A program made the position numbers and the translations under genes. Under the pieces are notes generated by a model. The model was not told where the DNA came from and searched no databases. It worked only from the letters and a program-made list of their open reading frames with translations. A stretch of DNA of 64,000 nt from Cocos nucifera (Eukaryota > Streptophyta > Magnoliopsida > Arecales > Arecaceae): positions 1-64,000 of the forward strand of contig QRFJ01005001.1 in NCBI GenBank assembly GCA_006176705.1. Reading direction: 5' to 3'. Shown here piece by piece: positions 60,501-64,000 of this stretch. The first letter of the stretch is position 1; every line of letters begins with the position of its first letter.

Positions 60501-60898
60501 TAGATTCAAAATGAGAAACAAAAATAAAATGATTGTATGCATCTCTAAGTGAAGAGCGAGTTCTTATTTCATGTGAGGGATCATCAATAATTAGTTCTTT
60601 GGGATGATTGTGAACATACCTCCATTCTTTTGCAAGATCATTTATACCTTGAGGTTGTTCTCCTTATCCTTCACTTTCATTTTCTTGCTTGTCTTCATGA
60701 TCCTCTTCATTTTGAATTATTGAATCTTTTAGGATGATCTACTTCATTCTTTCTATAAGAGGATTTACATCATCAATATCCTTACTCTTTCTTAATGAAA
60801 GATCATTAGTCTCATCAAAGACAACATGTATTGACTCCTCTACGACTAAAGTTTTTTTGCTAAAAATTCTAATTTTGCATCAAATTTATCTAATTTTG
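60501..60898 (-). pseudogene. H integrase-polymerase linker
   Basis: Acidic, repetitive coding remnant typical of the variable stretch between integrase and polymerase. About 60 bp at 60900-60965 repeat 60869-60900 (CTAATTTTGC, GCATCAAATTTATC). Confidence 0.5.
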
Positions 60899-61700
60899 CT
60901 AAAAATTACTAGAGGAAGAATAATTAAGAAAAATAGCTTCATCGAATTTTGCATCAAATTTATCTAATTTTTTTTTACTATTATTTAAAACAAAACATCG
61001 ACAACCAAAAACATGAAAATATGCAATGTTAGATTTTCTTCCTTTCCAAAGCTTAAAAGATGTTTTCTTTAAAATTGATCTGATTAGGACACGGTTTAAG
61101 ATGTAATATGCCATGTTAATTGCTTCCATCCAAAAGTATCTTGGGAGATTACTTTCACATAGCATGGTACGGGCCATTTGTTCTAGAGTTCTATTTTTTC
61201 TTTCAACTATCCCATTTTGTTGGAATGTCCTAGGTGCTAAAAAATTATGACTTATTTCTTTGTCATCACAAAATTTTTTAAAATCTTGGTTTTCAAATTT
61301 GGTTCCATGATCACTTCGAATGCTATGAATTGAAAATTCTTTTTCATTTATAACTTTTTGATAAATCTTTGAGAAAACATGAAAAGTTTCATCTTTCTAT
61401 GCCAAAAAAAAATTCATGTAAAATGTGAGTAGTCATCAATAATTATAAAATCATAATATTTTCTATCTAAGCTTGTTGTTTCTGTAGGACCAAATAAATC
61501 CATGTGCAATAGTTCAATGGCCTAGAAGTTGAAACAATATTCTTAGATTTGAATGAAACTCTAGTTTGTTTACCTAGTTGGCATATATTATAAATTTTAT
61601 CCTTTTCAAAATTTAATTTTGATAAACCGATAACTAATTTTTTTTTGATAATCTTTGAAAGTGAATGCATACTAATGTGTGCAAACCTACGGTGCCAAAG
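60899..61700 (-). pseudogene. H integrase
   Basis: Pre-integrase part (61670-61467) with LNFEKDKIYNICQLGKQTRV. The core follows with several stops. The C-terminal piece is open at 61177-60899: MARTMLCESNLPRYFWMEAI, YYILNRVLIR, WKGRKSNIAYFHVFGCRCFV. It would join cDNA to the genome; here it is broken. Confidence 0.82.
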
Positions 61701-62399
61701 TCAACTAGTCTCATTAATTTTGGTATTCATAGCTACTAGATATTGCATATTTATCATAGAATGATCATTCAAATCTACCATATAAATATTACCATGTCTA
61801 TATCCAATAAACTTAATGCCATCATCATTGGGACTAGTTATAATGCACAATGAAGATTCAAAAATAACTTTGTAACCCTTATCATAAAGTTGACTAATGC
61901 TTAAGAGATTGTGTTTCAAATCATCTACTAATAAAATATTTTTAGTATACTTGGAGGGAGTGATACTAACGTTACCTATACCAATAATCTTTTCTTTGCC
62001 ATTGTCTCCAAAGGTGACCATTCCTCCATTTTTAGCATCAAGCATGATGAATTCGGATTCATCACCGATCATGTATCTTGAGCATCTGCTATCAAGATAC
62101 CATCTTTGATTTTCTCCTTTAGATGCAAGATACACCTCCTTTTCATGTGCCATAAGGCACAGGTTGGCTTGTTCATGAGCTTCTTTCTCTTCAGAACTTG
62201 AGTCATCATTATCACTCCATGTTTCCACCATAGCCTTTCTCTTATATTTCTTGAGAATTTTTTTAAGTTGAGGACATTCAGACCTAAAGTGCCCCAGCTT
62301 CTTACATTCATAGCAAATAAGAGGCTGCTCCCTGTCCTTTTCCTTGCTATGCTCCCTTTTGGTAGGTGGCCTCTTCCTCATCCCTTGTTTTCTCTTCAA
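61701..62399 (-). pseudogene. H gag zinc knuckle and protease
   Basis: Open for 232 codons. Zinc knuckle CYECKKLGHFRSEC after a basic stretch, an acidic serine-rich linker (DNDDSSSEEKE), then the protease: WYLDSRCSRYMIGDESEF, where the active-site Asp-Ser-Gly is Asp-Ser-Arg (62093-62085), and later LVDDLKHNLLSISQLYDKGY. The glycine-to-arginine change should abolish activity. Confidence 0.88.
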
Positions 62400-63194
62400 A
62401 AATCTCTTGAACTTTCTTGTGATGAGGGCTATTTCTTCATCTTATTCTTCATCTTCCATTTCATCAAATTTCTTATCTTATTGAGTGGTGGATTTGAGGG
62501 CTACTATCTTCTTCTTCTTGATATCTTCTTTTTGATATTGTTTCATTCTTAGCTCGTGCATCATTAGTGATCCTAGAAGCTCCTCCAAGGGTAAAACATT
62601 CAGATCTTTGGCTTCTTTAATTGCAATCACTTTGGCCTTCCATGTCCTTAGCAAAGATCTAAGAATCTTTCTCACAAGATCACTGTTAGAATAAGACTTG
62701 CCAAGACTTTTAAGATCATTTATAATGTTTGTTAATCTAGTAAATATTTCAGTTTTTGACTCATCATGCTCCATTTTGAAAAGTTCATATTTATACACAA
62801 GCATGTTAATTTTTGACTCCTTAACTTGATTAGTGCCTTCATGAATAACTTCTAACCTATCCCATATTTTCTTAGCCAACAAGCATGTTGAAATGTGATT
62901 AAATTCATTAGCATCTAAAGCACAATATAAAATATTCATGGCTCTTGCATTAAGTTGAGCTATTTTCTTATCAACCTCATCCCATTCTTTTTTAGGTTTG
63001 GTTGATTCCACACTATCAATTATCTTAGTGGGTGTGTGTGGTCTATTAACTATGATACTCTATATATCATAGTCAAGTGCTTGTATGAATATTCTCATTC
63101 GAGCTTTTCAATAGGTATAGTTTGACCCATTAAAAAGTGGAGGTCGGTTTGTGGACTGCCCCTCAGCTAGAAAAATACTAACTTGGATTGCCAT
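62400..63194 (-). pseudogene. H gag
   Basis: Start MAIQVSIFLAEGQSTNRPPL at 63194, then FNGSNYTY followed by a stop where tryptophan is expected, ARMRIFIQALDYDI and a second such stop. From 63011 the frame is open for 177 codons (KEWDEVDKKIAQLNARAMNI, CALDANEFNHIS, EGTNQVKESKINMLVYKYEL, TNIINDLKSLGKSY). This is the UBN2-type gag of SIRE elements. Two stops follow before the zinc knuckle, in the same frame. Confidence 0.9.
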
Positions 63195-63243
63195 AGATCT
63201 TTGGCTCTTTGATGGTTAAATCAAAGTAGGACTAGAGCATCGA

Positions 63244-63255
63244 GCTTTGATACCA
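63244..63255 (-). other. Primer-binding site of H
   Basis: TGGTATCAAAGC in element orientation, a tRNA-Met-type site with one mismatch, two bases from the LTR. Confidence 0.85.
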
Positions 63256-63257
63256 CT

Positions 63258-64000
63258 TATTGCCTAGCTATACAACCCAAGAGGAAGGGATGAATTAGAT
63301 TTTTAAAATTTTAAAGCTAATTTAAAGATTTCAAGATTGAATGATGATATGCAAATCATGTGTATAAAGTGATTTAGGTTAGATAAAAATATAAAATATT
63401 TGAGTGAAAGAATTTAATAAACTAAGAAAAGAAAGATAGCAAGCACACCACAAATAAGCAAGATTTATAGTGGTTCGGTGCTTTTCTTATACCTACATCC
63501 ACTCTCCAAGCTTCTACTTGGAAATTCAAAACTACTAAATGTATTCAATTAGAATACAACGTTAGTACCTCCGACCCTAGCTATCTCAAGCTAGCACACT
63601 TATTTTTTGAGTACAAGCCAATCCTACACACTCTGATTTAAGGTTTGAATCAACCCTCTCAAGTTTTGGAACCCCCCAAAACTTGAATCAAAATAATAAA
63701 ATAGAGTATAAGAGTTAATGACAATCAAATACAAATTTAGCTTCCTTAATGAGTAAATAAAAGCTTAAGAATACTTTTCATAATAATGGAGGAAGCTTTT
63801 TTGATTTTTCTTAAGGTTGTTGGAAACTTAAATGAGCTCTTGAGAGGTTAGTGAACTTGAAATGAAAGCTTCTTTGCTTGAAAATGATTTTTGCTTAGGG
63901 CTGAATTGAATTCATGAAATCTTTTATGTTCTTCTCTTTTTATAGCCTTTTAAATCTTTAATGGGTAGAGGAGAGAATCCTGGGCAAGATTTGTAGCCAT
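63258..64000 (-). repeat. 5' LTR of H, partial
   Basis: Inner end reads TATTGCC in plus-strand text where TGTTGCC is expected (one G-to-A). It continues past the window. TATA box at 63937-63944. Confidence 0.75.
63937..63944 (-). promoter_or_regulatory. TATA box of H LTR
   Basis: TATAAAAA on the minus strand in GGCTATAAAAAGAGAAG, about 680 bp from the LTR inner end. Confidence 0.65.

Larger units (their letters stand above)
58990..64000 (-). mobile_element. SIRE-like Copia H, right end outside window
   Basis: Minus strand: LTR from 63258 rightwards, primer site, gag 63194-62400, protease 62399-61701, integrase to 60899, reverse transcriptase 60500-59579, RNase H to about 59000. Gag and pol motifs (KEWDEVDKKIAQLNARAMNI, GELTFFLGLQIKQ, TPMSPSYKLGKDEGG) are those of the SIRE/Maximus branch. 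Stops and frame breaks throughout; no 3' LTR found at the left. Confidence 0.88.

Overview
The window is repeat-rich plant nuclear DNA. Every recognisable coding stretch belongs to a transposable element, except one exon-like fragment. The land-plant signs are Copia elements primed by tRNA-Met (TGGTATCAGAGC), Athila-type Ty3/gypsy elements primed by a tRNA-Asp-like site, CACTA ends of the CACTACTAGAA type and a Helitron-like hairpin ending in CTAG. A monocot, perhaps a palm, is my impression from the family mix, but nothing here proves it. I saw no intact host gene, tRNA, rRNA or CRISPR array, and no new multi-gene system.

Layout, left half (1-37,887). Copia A (minus, 1-8,918, cut by the window edge) lies in the gag region of a Ty3/gypsy element G (minus, 8,919-10,376). 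G appears to sit in the 5' LTR of an old Copia C (plus, 10,377-37,887). C is interrupted twice more. An 11-kb Athila-like element E (16,666-27,652) splits its reverse transcriptase at the YVDD catalytic motif (target duplication AATGA). A 7.1-kb non-autonomous Athila relative D (28,685-35,797) splits its 3' LTR (duplication GTTGG).

Right half. C itself lies in the gag of a still older minus-strand Copia F (gag at 37,888-38,147, leader and LTR at 49,216-50,121). F is split again by a young Copia B (38,148-49,215, duplication GACAG), a relative of A and C. B's 3' LTR contains about 620 bases of almost pure A, probably an assembly fault. Beyond F lie a Helitron-like terminus (50,818-50,845), a SAWADEE-like exon (51,128-51,263), the 3' half of a CACTA element with spliced transposase remnants (51,818-54,219), a collapsed Tat-lineage gypsy pol (54,230-55,060), a second CACTA end (55,645 on), AT-rich repeats, and a decayed SIRE-like Copia H (minus, about 58,990 to beyond 64,000).

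How the parts work: none of the elements looks able to encode all its proteins. Most lesions are C-to-T or G-to-A changes, as expected of methylated, silenced DNA. The most interesting signals are in the A/B/C Copia family: a conserved candidate intron in the long leader just before gag, an in-frame amber codon between integrase and reverse transcriptase in all three copies, and a dense cluster of W-box cores in the LTR promoter of A and B. The nesting order gives precise predictions for the DNA left of the window.
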